From Lysinibacillus sp. OF-1 (GTDB taxonomy: Bacteria; Bacillota; Bacilli; Bacillales_A; Planococcaceae), in assembly GCF_028356935.1 (NCBI RefSeq), contig NZ_CP102798.1:1612001-1676000 (forward strand): a stretch of 64,000 bases of DNA. Reading direction: 5' to 3'. The translations under genes were made by a program, and so were the position numbers. Position 1 is the stretch's first letter, and each line of letters begins with the position of its first letter. The notes below the pieces were generated by a model that did no database searches, had not been told where the DNA came from, and saw nothing but the letters and a program-made list of their open reading frames with translations. This document shows, piece after piece, positions 35,512 through 43,581 of the stretch.

Positions 35512-37002
35512 ATGGCCACATTAGACAAAGACTTATTAGCGATTCAGGAAATGAGAGATGCTGTAAAACATGCTAATACAGCACAGGCTGCCTACATGCA
35601 ATTTTCACAGCAACAAGTAGACAACATTGTGAAGGCTGTTGCGGATGCTGCCTTTAAGGAAGCAGACCGTTTAGCAAAAATGGCGGTGCAAGAAACAGGG
35701 ATGGGTATTCCCAACCATAAAAAGATGAAAAATGAAGTGGCTTCAAGAGATGTCTATGAGGATATCAAAGACTTAAAAACGGTTGGCATTGTGGGCTATG
35801 ACCGCATGAAAAAAGTAGCCGAAATCGCTAGTCCTTTTGGCGTCATCGCAGGTATAGTGCCAACGACCAATCCAACCTCTACAGCCATCTTTAAAACACT
35901 TATTTCTTTAAAAACAAGAAATGGCTTAGTACTTAGTCCACATCCATATGCCGTGAAATGTACGAAAGAGGCTTTAGATATTTGTCGAGTAGCTGCTGAA
36001 AAAGCAGGTGCACCAGAAGGTTTACTACAATGTTTAACGATGTCTTCTATGGAGGCAACACAGCAGCTAATGAAGCATCCTGACATTCATTTAATTTTAG
36101 CGACTGGTGGCGGTGCATTGGTGAAGGCAGCGTATAGCTCTGGCAAACCTGCTTATGGTGTAGGGCCAGGGAATGTACCAGCTTACATCGAAAAATCGGC
36201 TAATCTTCAAAAATCTGTACGTCAATTAGTGCAAAGCAAATCGTTCGATAATGGCACAATCTGTGCAACAGAGCAAGCCATTATTGTGGATAAGGCAATT
36301 GCAGAGCAAGTGCAGACAGAATTAAAGAAAAATGGTGCTTATTTATTAAATGCTGAAGAAAAGGCCAAAATGGAGAAATTGATTTCGCCTGTTCCTGGAA
36401 AAGTAAATCCACAGATTGTCGGCAAATCAGCTACTTGCTTAGCAGATTCTGTTGGCATTACGGTACCAGACGATACAAAAGTACTCGTTGGATTGGAAAC
36501 GATGATCGGTAAAAATATTCCGTTTGCTCTTGAAAAATTGTCACCAATCTTTGCCCTTTATGTAGTAGAAAACAGTACAGAAGCAAAGCAAGTCATGATT
36601 GACCTGTTAAATATTGGTGGACGCGGACACACATGCTCTATTCACACAGAAAATGCAGCATTAGCAGAGCAATTCTCCGTTGAATTACCAGTATCACGCA
36701 TTGTGGTCAATACATTATCATCTATCGGTGCAGTAGGTGGCACAACGGGGCTAGCCCCATCCTTTACATTAGGCTGCGGTACATTTGGCGGCAATATTAC
36801 GTCAGATAATATAACAGCAAGACATCTATTAAATATTAAACGTATGGCGTACGGTATTAAAGATGTTGAAGTGCCAAAACCAGAATTTGAAGTACTGTCC
36901 GTTGTCGAGTCGGTTGTAGCACAAGAACCTTCTTTAGATACGACAATGGTTCAGCAAATTGTCGATCAAGTATTAAAACAAATCACATTACAAAATAAAT
37001 AA
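35512..37002 (+). CDS. eutE: Acetaldehyde dehydrogenase (CoA-acylating) EutE
   Basis: 496 residues. It oxidises acetaldehyde with NAD+ and CoA to acetyl-CoA. The nucleophile is Cys251 in DNGTICATEQ; VPTTNPTSTA and GVGPGNVPAY are cofactor-binding stretches. The C-terminal 25 residues (DTTMVQQIVDQVLKQITLQN) form an amphipathic helix like an encapsulation peptide, here placed at the C-terminus. AAAGGAGG lies ten bases before the ATG. Confidence 0.95.
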   Translation: MATLDKDLLAIQEMRDAVKHANTAQAAYMQFSQQQVDNIVKAVADAAFKEADRLAKMAVQETGMGIPNHKKMKNEVASRDVYEDIKDLKTVGIVGYDRMKKVAEIASPFGVIAGIVPTTNPTSTAIFKTLISLKTRNGLVLSPHPYAVKCTKEALDICRVAAEKAGAPEGLLQCLTMSSMEATQQLMKHPDIHLILATGGGALVKAAYSSGKPAYGVGPGNVPAYIEKSANLQKSVRQLVQSKSFDNGTICATEQAIIVDKAIAEQVQTELKKNGAYLLNAEEKAKMEKLISPVPGKVNPQIVGKSATCLADSVGITVPDDTKVLVGLETMIGKNIPFALEKLSPIFALYVVENSTEAKQVMIDLLNIGGRGHTCSIHTENAALAEQFSVELPVSRIVVNTLSSIGAVGGTTGLAPSFTLGCGTFGGNITSDNITARHLLNIKRMAYGIKDVEVPKPEFEVLSVVESVVAQEPSLDTTMVQQIVDQVLKQITLQNK

Positions 37003-37018
37003 TTTGGAGGAATGACAA

Positions 37019-37297
37019 ATGAGTACAGCATTAGGAATGGTAGAAACAAAAGGTTTAGTAGGAGCAATTGAAGCAGCGGACGCAATGGTAAAGGCAGCAA
37101 GTGTTAATTTAGTAGGCAAAGTACATGTTGGTGGCGGTATCGTGACAGTTCTTGTACGCGGAGATGTGGGTGCGGTGAAAGCAGCAACAGATGCAGGTGC
37201 AGCAGCAGCACAACGTGTAGGAGAACTATTATCTGTGCATGTAATCCCACGTCCACACCACGAATTAGAAATGATTTTACCAAAAGCAGAAGCATAA
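37019..37297 (+). CDS. eutM: Major hexameric shell protein EutM (BMC-H)
   Basis: 92 residues, the canonical BMC-H length ([35 protein letters not shown]). Hexamers build the shell facets. TTTGGAGG precedes the ATG. It is the last gene before a 200-base structured gap. Confidence 0.96.
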   Translation: MSTALGMVETKGLVGAIEAADAMVKAASVNLVGKVHVGGGIVTVLVRGDVGAVKAATDAGAAAAQRVGELLSVHVIPRPHHELEMILPKAEA

Positions 37298-37453
37298 TTT
37301 ATCTTCTTTCAGTAGGAGACGCTTATTGCTATAGATGGTGTGAGATAAATGCCAATATAGCTTCCATTTACAAAACACGTACTGGATAAGAAGCCATTAT
37401 GCCAAGACGTAATGGATCAGCATGAGAGCTGACCTAACCGTAGGAAAGCTCTT
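37297..37453 (+). ncRNA. Structured intergenic RNA between eutM and the first pduL
   Basis: No open frame. ATTTATCT (37297-37304) pairs with AGATAAAT (37343-37350); part of the latter can instead pair as TAAATG (37346-37351) with CATTTA (37365-37370). CCATTATG / CGTAATGG (37394-37415) is an 8-bp stem with hexaloop CCAAGA. TCAGC-ATGAGA-GCTGA (37417-37432) shares bases with GAGAGCT / AGCTCTT (37424-37453), which encloses CCTA-ACCG-TAGG. The competing pairs look like a switch. No T-run follows the last stem, and no known riboswitch core is recognisable. Confidence 0.5.
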
Positions 37454-37499
37454 ATCTTGTCCAAGTCAAAACAATTTATGAAATATAGAGGTGGCTAAC

Positions 37500-38090
37500 G
37501 TGATAACAGCGACAAAAACATTTCCAGTGGCCATTTCGGCTCGTCATATCCATCTTAGTGAAGCGGATTTACAAGCACTTTTTGGTCCAAATGCAACGTT
37601 AACAAAGGATTTTGACTTATCACAGCCAGGGCAATTTGCTGCCAAGGAGCGTGTCTCAATCGAAGGGCCAAAGGGCATTATTCATAATGTCCGTGTCCTT
37701 GGACCTGTAAGACCAGCAACCCAAGTGGAAGTCAGCCGCACAGATGCGATGAAGCTTGGGGTTACCCCTCCTTTAAGGCAATCAGGAAATATTGAAAACT
37801 CGGCAGGCATTAAAATACTTTATCAAGACAAAGTGTTGGAGATACAGCAGGGGGTCATTATTGCACAGGCACACATCCATATGACAGAACAAGATGCCAA
37901 AGAATTGGAAGTACACAATAATGAATTGGTTTCAGTGGAAGTCATCAGTGATCGACCTGTCACTTTCCGTGGTGTCGTTGTACGTGTTTCAAATGACTTT
38001 AGTTTAGAGATGCACATTGATACAGATGAAGCAAATGCAGGCTTTATCGAACAACAAGCACAAGGTAGATTAGTAAAAGTATCATCGTAA
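37500..38090 (+). CDS. pduL: Phosphotransacylase, PduL type (short form)
   Basis: 196 residues. Two PduL domains carry the zinc and catalytic histidines in SARHIHLS, AQAHIHM and EMHIDTDEANAG. It exchanges acetyl-CoA and phosphate for acetyl phosphate and CoA. The N-terminus (ITATKTFPVAISARH) has no amphipathic targeting helix, so this copy may be cytosolic. GTG 37500 lies eight bases after GAGG; a GTG three codons earlier overlaps the ribosome binding site. A second copy follows 12 bases later. Confidence 0.92.
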   Translation: MITATKTFPVAISARHIHLSEADLQALFGPNATLTKDFDLSQPGQFAAKERVSIEGPKGIIHNVRVLGPVRPATQVEVSRTDAMKLGVTPPLRQSGNIENSAGIKILYQDKVLEIQQGVIIAQAHIHMTEQDAKELEVHNNELVSVEVISDRPVTFRGVVVRVSNDFSLEMHIDTDEANAGFIEQQAQGRLVKVSS

Positions 38091-38102
38091 GGAGGAGGCA
38101 AG

Positions 38103-38972
38103 ATGCAAGAAAATTTAGTGCAAAAAATTGTGGAAGAAGTTCTGCAACAAGTTTTAAAAAATCAATCTTCCTCTCCACATGACGGTAAAATTCCCGTTGG
38201 CGTATCCGCTCGCCATGTCCATCTTGCACAAGCAGAGGTGGAGCAACTTTTTGGTGAGAATTATGAGCTTACACCAAAGTTTGAGCTTTCACAGCCAGGA
38301 CAATTTGCTGCGGAGGAAACCGTTGTCATCGCTGGTCCCAAAGGATCGATTGAGCGAGTTCGTATTCTGGGCCCAGCTCGCTCCTTGTCTCAAGTGGAAG
38401 TAAGCTGGACAGATGCAATGAAAATAGGATTGAAGCCCCCGTTAAGAGTTTCGGGTGATATTCAAGGCTCTAGCCCTGTTACATTGATTGGTCCAAAGGG
38501 GAGTGTTGTGTTAAATGAAGGACTCATTGTAGCACAGGCACATATCCATATGTCCCCTGCGGATAGTGCGAGATTCAATGTAGTAGATGGACAGTCTGTA
38601 CAAATCAAGGTAGGGGGTATTCGCCCCATTATTTTATCGAATGTGATCGTCCGCGTATCAGAGCGTTATCGATTAGAAATGCATATTGATACAGATGAAG
38701 CAAATGCAGGGTTCATTCAACAAGGAACGTTTGCTGAAATGATCCATCATCAAGTAAGCGAGCCAGCCATACCTGAGAAAGAACAGTCACCAGCTATACA
38801 GAAAGTAGCGCAACCATCTGTCTATCATTATGACAAAAAGCTACTTTCACAAATAGAAGTGCTAGATATCGATGCACAAGAAATTGTGGTCCCGAAGAAA
38901 ACGATTGTGACAGCACTGGCTTATGATAAATTACGAGAGTTAAATAAAACATTAACAATCCGTTCGGAGTAA
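38103..38972 (+). CDS. Phosphotransacylase, PduL type, with N- and C-terminal extensions
   Basis: 289 residues. An N-terminal amphipathic helix (ENLVQKIVEEVLQQVLKN) of the encapsulation-peptide type precedes a full PduL core with SARHVHLA, AQAHIHM and EMHIDTDEANAG. The core is about 50 percent identical by eye to the upstream copy, so this is a tandem paralogue. An extra C-terminal 60 residues follow a Pro/Glu/Gln linker and contain VVPKKTIVTALAYDKLRELN, a short motif I associate with other microcompartment proteins such as EutT and EutQ. It is probably the copy that works inside the shell and recycles CoA for EutE. Confidence 0.9.
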   Translation: MQENLVQKIVEEVLQQVLKNQSSSPHDGKIPVGVSARHVHLAQAEVEQLFGENYELTPKFELSQPGQFAAEETVVIAGPKGSIERVRILGPARSLSQVEVSWTDAMKIGLKPPLRVSGDIQGSSPVTLIGPKGSVVLNEGLIVAQAHIHMSPADSARFNVVDGQSVQIKVGGIRPIILSNVIVRVSERYRLEMHIDTDEANAGFIQQGTFAEMIHHQVSEPAIPEKEQSPAIQKVAQPSVYHYDKKLLSQIEVLDIDAQEIVVPKKTIVTALAYDKLRELNKTLTIRSE

Positions 38973-39008
38973 TAAGAAAATCTGTGTCGCATAAAGAGGG
39001 TGAAGTTC

Positions 39009-39293
39009 ATGCAAATGGGAAGAGTGATAGGCAGTGTATGGGCAACACGCAAGGAGGAAGGGCTGAATGGTTTAAAGCTACTCATCATTCAACCAATTGA
39101 CTCCAATCAACAGCCGATTCGCACAGAAATGGTGGCAGCTGATCGTATTGGTGCGGGTATTGGTGATGATGTACTCATTACAAGCGGTGGGTCATCACGC
39201 TATATTATGAAAGAAAATCCGTTACCAATCGATGCAGTGGTCATTGGTATTATTGATTCTACTGAAGTGATGAGAGGTGAGGACAATGAGTAG
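39009..39293 (+). CDS. eutN: Pentameric shell vertex protein EutN (BMC-P)
   Basis: 94 residues of the EutN/CcmL family (MGRVIGSVWATRKEEGLNGLKLL, AADRIGAGIGDDVLI, SSRY). Pentamers cap the vertices of the shell. ATG 39009 lies eight bases after AGAGGG; a GTG three codons earlier overlaps that motif. Its stop overlaps the next shell gene by eight bases. Confidence 0.93.
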   Translation: MQMGRVIGSVWATRKEEGLNGLKLLIIQPIDSNQQPIRTEMVAADRIGAGIGDDVLITSGGSSRYIMKENPLPIDAVVIGIIDSTEVMRGEDNE

Positions 39294-39654
39294 TGCAATT
39301 GGTATGATTGAGACCAAAGGATTAGTTGGTTCATATGAAGCGGCTGATGCGATGATTAAAGCGTCAGATGTGACAATCGTTAAACAAGAATTCGTCGATG
39401 GTGGTATTGTGACGATAGTCGTAAAGGGCGACGTAGGTTCTGTACAAGCAGCAGTGGAAGCTGGTAAGGCTGCTGCCATGCGTGTTGGTGAATTATTAGG
39501 TGCTCACGTCATTCCGAGACCTGATGAAGAAGTATTCCAAATGATTAAAGGACCAGAGGCACCAAAGAAAAAGCCTGCCACTACAACAGCATCAACACGT
39601 GCTAAAAAAACAGCAGACACAACATCACCGACAGATAATAGAGGTGACGCATAA
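39286..39654 (+). CDS. BMC-H shell protein with a basic C-terminal tail
   Basis: 122 residues. Residues 1-88 are a BMC-H domain close to EutM ([25 protein letters not shown]). The remaining 33 residues are Lys/Ala/Thr-rich ([18 protein letters not shown]) and probably disordered. The ATG overlaps the eutN end and its stop overlaps the ATG of the dehydrogenase (TAATG), so the three are translationally coupled. The tail could bind cargo, DNA/RNA or a scaffold; this is not known. Confidence 0.9.
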   Translation: MSSAIGMIETKGLVGSYEAADAMIKASDVTIVKQEFVDGGIVTIVVKGDVGSVQAAVEAGKAAAMRVGELLGAHVIPRPDEEVFQMIKGPEAPKKKPATTTASTRAKKTADTTSPTDNRGDA

Positions 39655-40601
39655 TGGCATTTCGTAAAAATAAAATTGCTGTGATTGGTGCAGGTCATAC
39701 AGGTGCTACATTAAGTTTATTTTTAGCACAGAAAGAATTAGGCGATGTGGTGCTAGTAGATATTCCAGAAGCGGAGAACCCGACAAAAGGGAAAGCATTG
39801 GATTTACTACAAACAGGCCCTATCGAAAAATTCAATGTGTCGATTAAAGGGACAAGTCATTACGAAGATATTGCTGGTGCTGATATTGTGGTCATTACAG
39901 CAGGTATCCCTCGTAAACCAGGGATGAGCCGCGATGATTTAGTCACAACAAATGCAAAAATCATTCAACAAGTGTCAAGACAGATTAAACACTATGCACC
40001 CAACAGTATTGTCCTTGTGTTAAGTAATCCGGTTGATGCCATGACCTATGTGTGTCATAAGGAAACAGGCTTTGCCAAAAATCGGATTATCGGTCAGTCT
40101 GGTGTATTAGATACAGCCCGTTTCAATACATTTGTTGCACAAGAGCTACAAATTGCTCCAGAGGATGTATCAGGCTTTGTGTTAGGTGGACATGGTGATG
40201 AAATGGTGCCATTAATTCGCTATTCCTATGCAGGAGGCATTCCATTAGAAAAGCTAATTCCCCAGGATCGACTACAACAAATCGTTGAACGTACACGTAA
40301 GGGCGGCGGTGAGATTGTCGGATTGCTAGGCAATGGTAGTGCCTACTATGCACCAGCAGCAGCGTGTGCACAAATGGTAGAAATTATTATGAAAGATCAA
40401 CGGAAAATTATCCCCTCTATTGCCCTATTAGAAGGAGAGTATGGCTACAACGATCTGTTTTTAGGTGTACCAACTATTTTAGGTGGCAATGGGATTGAAT
40501 CTGTGATTGAATTGCACCTAACAACTGAAGAACAAGCAGCTCTCCAGCATTCAGCTGAGGCTGTGAAGCAAGTGATTGCTATTTGCCAAAACATTGAATA
40601 G
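39654..40601 (+). CDS. mdh: Malate dehydrogenase (LDH-like type) at the end of the eut operon
   Basis: 315 residues. The NAD-binding loop is [12 protein letters not shown] with the acidic Asp36 (LVDIPEA) that selects NAD. The specificity loop [13 protein letters not shown] has Arg87, the malate/oxaloacetate signature where lactate dehydrogenases have Gln. The catalytic His is in [10 protein letters not shown]. The start overlaps the stop of the preceding shell gene. No targeting helix is seen at either end. In Bacillus the housekeeping mdh lies beside citZ-icd; finding one here suggests recycling of the NADH made by EutE, since no EutG is encoded in this window. A terminator follows. Confidence 0.87.
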   Translation: MAFRKNKIAVIGAGHTGATLSLFLAQKELGDVVLVDIPEAENPTKGKALDLLQTGPIEKFNVSIKGTSHYEDIAGADIVVITAGIPRKPGMSRDDLVTTNAKIIQQVSRQIKHYAPNSIVLVLSNPVDAMTYVCHKETGFAKNRIIGQSGVLDTARFNTFVAQELQIAPEDVSGFVLGGHGDEMVPLIRYSYAGGIPLEKLIPQDRLQQIVERTRKGGGEIVGLLGNGSAYYAPAAACAQMVEIIMKDQRKIIPSIALLEGEYGYNDLFLGVPTILGGNGIESVIELHLTTEEQAALQHSAEAVKQVIAICQNIE

Positions 40602-40626
40602 GGTAAACAGACTCTGTTCTTTGATA

Positions 40627-40658
40627 GAAAGAAAGTATCCCCAACTTTCTTTCTTATT
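40627..40658 (+). terminator. Terminator at the end of the eut operon
   Basis: GAAAGAAAGT / ACTTTCTTTC with a seven-base loop, then TTATT. Confidence 0.7.
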
Positions 40659-40695
40659 GCTCTTAATTAATGTTTGATTGGAAACCGAACATGAC

Positions 40696-40790
40696 TTGAA
40701 AGCTAGTTAAAATCCCCCTAATAATATATAAAGCTCTTATTTGTAAGAGGATAAACTGTAGCAAGCTCAAAAGTTTGCTACAGTTTTTTT
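40696..40790 (+). promoter_or_regulatory. Promoter with leader terminator before the AraC gene
   Basis: TTGAAA (40696-40701) and TAATAA (40719-40724) are 17 bases apart. The transcript would begin with a CTCTTA-TTTG-TAAGAG hairpin (about 40734-40749), followed by a strong terminator (AAACTGTAGCAA / TTGCTACAGTTT, then seven T, ending 40790). The AraC start is 72 bases further on, so this looks like an attenuator or a roughly 60-nt small RNA. Confidence 0.5.
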
Positions 40791-40861
40791 ATTGCACATT
40801 CACAACTTATATCATAAAAACAATGATGCCTTCTACTATAATCAAAGTAGGAGGGATGTGG

Positions 40862-41956
40862 ATGAACAACATCGTACAGGAGATGATTGATTGCATTGAA
40901 GGTCATCTCTTAGAAGGGTTTTCGTTAGAGCAATTAGGGAAGGAGATGGGCTATTCTCCTTATTATTGTTCTTTCAAATTTCATCAGATGACGGGGATGA
41001 CGATTAAAAAATATATGTCATTACGAAAAATCTATCTTGCATCCTTGGTATTAAAAGAGACAGAGGAGAAAATTATTGATATTGCTTTCTGCTATGGTTT
41101 TTCATCTCAGGAATCCTTTTCAAGAGCATTTAAAAGGGTCTTTGGCATAAGCCCGTATGATTATAGGAGGTCTCCTCAGCCTATGCAAACATTTGTGAAG
41201 TTAAATTTAAATGATGAAAGAGGCTGGTTTATAATGGACATTTCTCAAAAATTGAAAATTAAGGAATTACAAGAAAAGATTTTTGAGCAATTTGATCAAG
41301 AGACTTTGAATGTATTAAATGGTCAGATGATGTATGAAGAATTTGCAAAACATCAATTAATGGGAAATAGTGATTATGTACCTTTCAATGAAGCCATGTG
41401 TACGAATCCGACTGCTAGCCCGATTTTCAGCGAGGAATTCAATCAAATCCGAGCGGCTGGGCATCAAGTGTCATTACAGGCATACGAGCAAATGACATTG
41501 AATCCTTTGAAGCCTCTATGGACAAAAGGCTATCAATGCATTGTGTTATGGTTTGGGGATGATATGTTTTGTCAGATGAATTTATTGACCATGCTTGCTT
41601 TTCTCGAACAACAAGGATATCAAGGCAAGGTCTATTTCCATATGGTCAAGGAAACGACCTATGATGTGGAGGAAACAGAGCTGGAGTTAGGAGGCTATCT
41701 AGAGGTCTATCAAGAAGTTTTCATGCACCATCGTTTTCCGAAGGCTACACTTTTACCCGTCATGTATCAGGGCATTCAATTATATTTTAACTATTTACAG
41801 GAAGAAAATGATATTACGACGTATATAAAAAAGCATCTTGAGCAGCCGCTAGGGGATTTAATGAAGCAATTATTTTCTCTCTTCCCTCACTATGGGTTAG
41901 GAGATAGTCAATATTTAAAAATAATAGAGAAAGTAAAAGACGAATATTCTGAATAA
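40862..41956 (+). CDS. AraC-family transcriptional regulator
   Basis: 364 residues with the DNA-binding domain at the N-terminus: two helix-turn-helix units (SLEQLGKEMGYSPYYCSFKF, IIDIAFCYGFSSQESFSRAFKRVFG; residues 5-105). The C-terminal 250 residues are not a known sensor to me, though VLWFGDDMFCQMNLLTMLAFL recalls DUF1835. ATG 40862 lies six bases after AGGAGGG. It follows the eut operon but has its own promoter and leader, so a role in ethanolamine control is only a possibility. Confidence 0.8.
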   Translation: MNNIVQEMIDCIEGHLLEGFSLEQLGKEMGYSPYYCSFKFHQMTGMTIKKYMSLRKIYLASLVLKETEEKIIDIAFCYGFSSQESFSRAFKRVFGISPYDYRRSPQPMQTFVKLNLNDERGWFIMDISQKLKIKELQEKIFEQFDQETLNVLNGQMMYEEFAKHQLMGNSDYVPFNEAMCTNPTASPIFSEEFNQIRAAGHQVSLQAYEQMTLNPLKPLWTKGYQCIVLWFGDDMFCQMNLLTMLAFLEQQGYQGKVYFHMVKETTYDVEETELELGGYLEVYQEVFMHHRFPKATLLPVMYQGIQLYFNYLQEENDITTYIKKHLEQPLGDLMKQLFSLFPHYGLGDSQYLKIIEKVKDEYSE

Positions 41957-42031
41957 AAATACTAAAAAGTCCACAATATACAAAATTTTCGAAAATATGA
42001 TAAACTTATAATGTAAAAGGAGGATGAATGC

Positions 42032-43528
42032 ATGACAGTTCAACAATTTACAGACTATGTGAAGAAAATGCAGCATTATGAGGAAGCACTCAATGTCGTT
42101 TATTGGGATATGCGTACGGGTGCACCGAAAAAAGGTTTAGCACAACGTTCAGAGGTAATCGGTACATTATCTGCTTCTTTATTTGATATGCAAACAAGTG
42201 AAGAATTGGGGGAGCTTTTAGTAGCTTTAGAGTCACAAAAAGCTAATCTTGACTATGTAACATTGCGTTTAGTGGAAGAAGTAAGAAAGAATTATGATCA
42301 AAACAAAAAAATTCCAGCTGACGAGTATAAAAAATACGTCATTCTTCAATCGAAGTCTGAAACTGCTTGGGAAGAAGCGAAGGCAAGTAATAATTTTGCA
42401 TTATTCCTTCCATATTTAGAGGAAATCATTCAATGGCAGAAAAAATTCATTCACTATTGGGGAATTAAAAATGGATCTCCTTACAATACATTACTCGATT
42501 TATATGAACCAGATATGACGACTGATGTTTTAGATCAAGTATTTGGTGACCTACGCACATCCATTGTGGAACTGGTCCAAAAAATTGCCAATTCATCGAA
42601 TAAACCAGATACAAGCATGTTATTTAAGCATTTCCCACGTGAAGCACAGCGTGAATTATCGTTAGAATTGCTTGCCCAGCTTGGTTATGATTTTGATGCA
42701 GGGCGCTTGGATGAAAGTGTGCACCCATTCATGATTGGCTTAAACTATGGAGATGCTCGGATTACCACTAAATATGATGAAAATGACTTCCGTTCTGCTA
42801 TTTTTGGCACAATTCATGAGTGTGGTCATGCGATGTATGAGCAAAACATTGATGAAAAGCTTGCAGGTCTGCCATTGGCTACTGGTACTTCAATGGGTAT
42901 TCATGAATCTCAATCATTATTTTATGAAAACTTTGTCGGCAGAAATGAAAAGTTCTGGGAGCATAACTACGAGCGTCTTCAGCATTTCTCACCAGCACAA
43001 TTTGGCGATGTTGCATTAGGCGATTTTTTACGTGCCATCAATATGGTCGAACCATCCTTTATTCGTATTGAAGCAGATGAACTAACGTATCCTTTACATA
43101 TCATGATTCGCTATGAAATTGAACGTGATTTGTTCAATGGGGATTTACAGGCGAAGGATCTACCACAAGTTTGGAATGATAAATATGAGGAATATTTAGG
43201 CATTCGTCCTGAGTCAGATGCTCAAGGTGTGCTACAAGATATGCACTGGTCAGGGGGCATGTTTGGCTATTTCCCATCCTATGCTTTAGGTATGGTTTAT
43301 GCAGCACAGTGGAAGCATGCGATGGATAAGGATATTCCAAACTTTGATGCGCTACTAGAAAAGGGAGAGCTACTACCAATTCGAGAGTGGCTAACTGAGA
43401 AAGTTCATCAATATGGAGCATTGAAAAAGCCATTCGAATTACTTAAAGAAGCGACAGGGGAAGGCTTAAATGCTAAATACTTAGCAGACTATTTACAAGA
43501 TAAATATAGGAAGCTCTATCAACTATAA
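42032..43528 (+). CDS. Metallocarboxypeptidase, M32 (Taq/YpwA) family
   Basis: 498 residues, the usual size. The zinc motif HECGH lies in FGTIHECGHAMYEQ, the downstream glutamate in GIHESQSLFYENFVGR, and the Asp/Gly-rich TYPLHIMIRYEIE is family-typical. It trims amino acids from peptide C-termini in the cytosol. AAAGGAGG precedes the ATG at 42032. The bidirectional terminator at 43533 ends it. Confidence 0.93.
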   Translation: MTVQQFTDYVKKMQHYEEALNVVYWDMRTGAPKKGLAQRSEVIGTLSASLFDMQTSEELGELLVALESQKANLDYVTLRLVEEVRKNYDQNKKIPADEYKKYVILQSKSETAWEEAKASNNFALFLPYLEEIIQWQKKFIHYWGIKNGSPYNTLLDLYEPDMTTDVLDQVFGDLRTSIVELVQKIANSSNKPDTSMLFKHFPREAQRELSLELLAQLGYDFDAGRLDESVHPFMIGLNYGDARITTKYDENDFRSAIFGTIHECGHAMYEQNIDEKLAGLPLATGTSMGIHESQSLFYENFVGRNEKFWEHNYERLQHFSPAQFGDVALGDFLRAINMVEPSFIRIEADELTYPLHIMIRYEIERDLFNGDLQAKDLPQVWNDKYEEYLGIRPESDAQGVLQDMHWSGGMFGYFPSYALGMVYAAQWKHAMDKDIPNFDALLEKGELLPIREWLTEKVHQYGALKKPFELLKEATGEGLNAKYLADYLQDKYRKLYQL

Positions 43529-43532
43529 TATA

Positions 43533-43570
43533 AAAAAAGCGATTTCTCGTTTCTGAGAAATCGCTTTTTA
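43533..43570. terminator. Bidirectional terminator between carboxypeptidase and cytochrome oxidase genes
   Basis: AAAAGCGATTTCTC / GAGAAATCGCTTTTT with a six-base loop and T/A runs on both sides. Confidence 0.85.
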
Positions 43571-43581
43571 TGTCTAAATGC

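Noticed and set aside
37298-37499. Adenosylcobalamin riboswitch in the eutM-pduL gap
   Set aside because: EutBC needs this cofactor, but the conserved B12 box and the central core of known cobalamin riboswitches are not present.
39654-40601. Lactate dehydrogenase assignment
   Set aside because: The specificity loop has Arg (IPRKPGMSR) where lactate dehydrogenases have Gln, so malate dehydrogenase is favoured.
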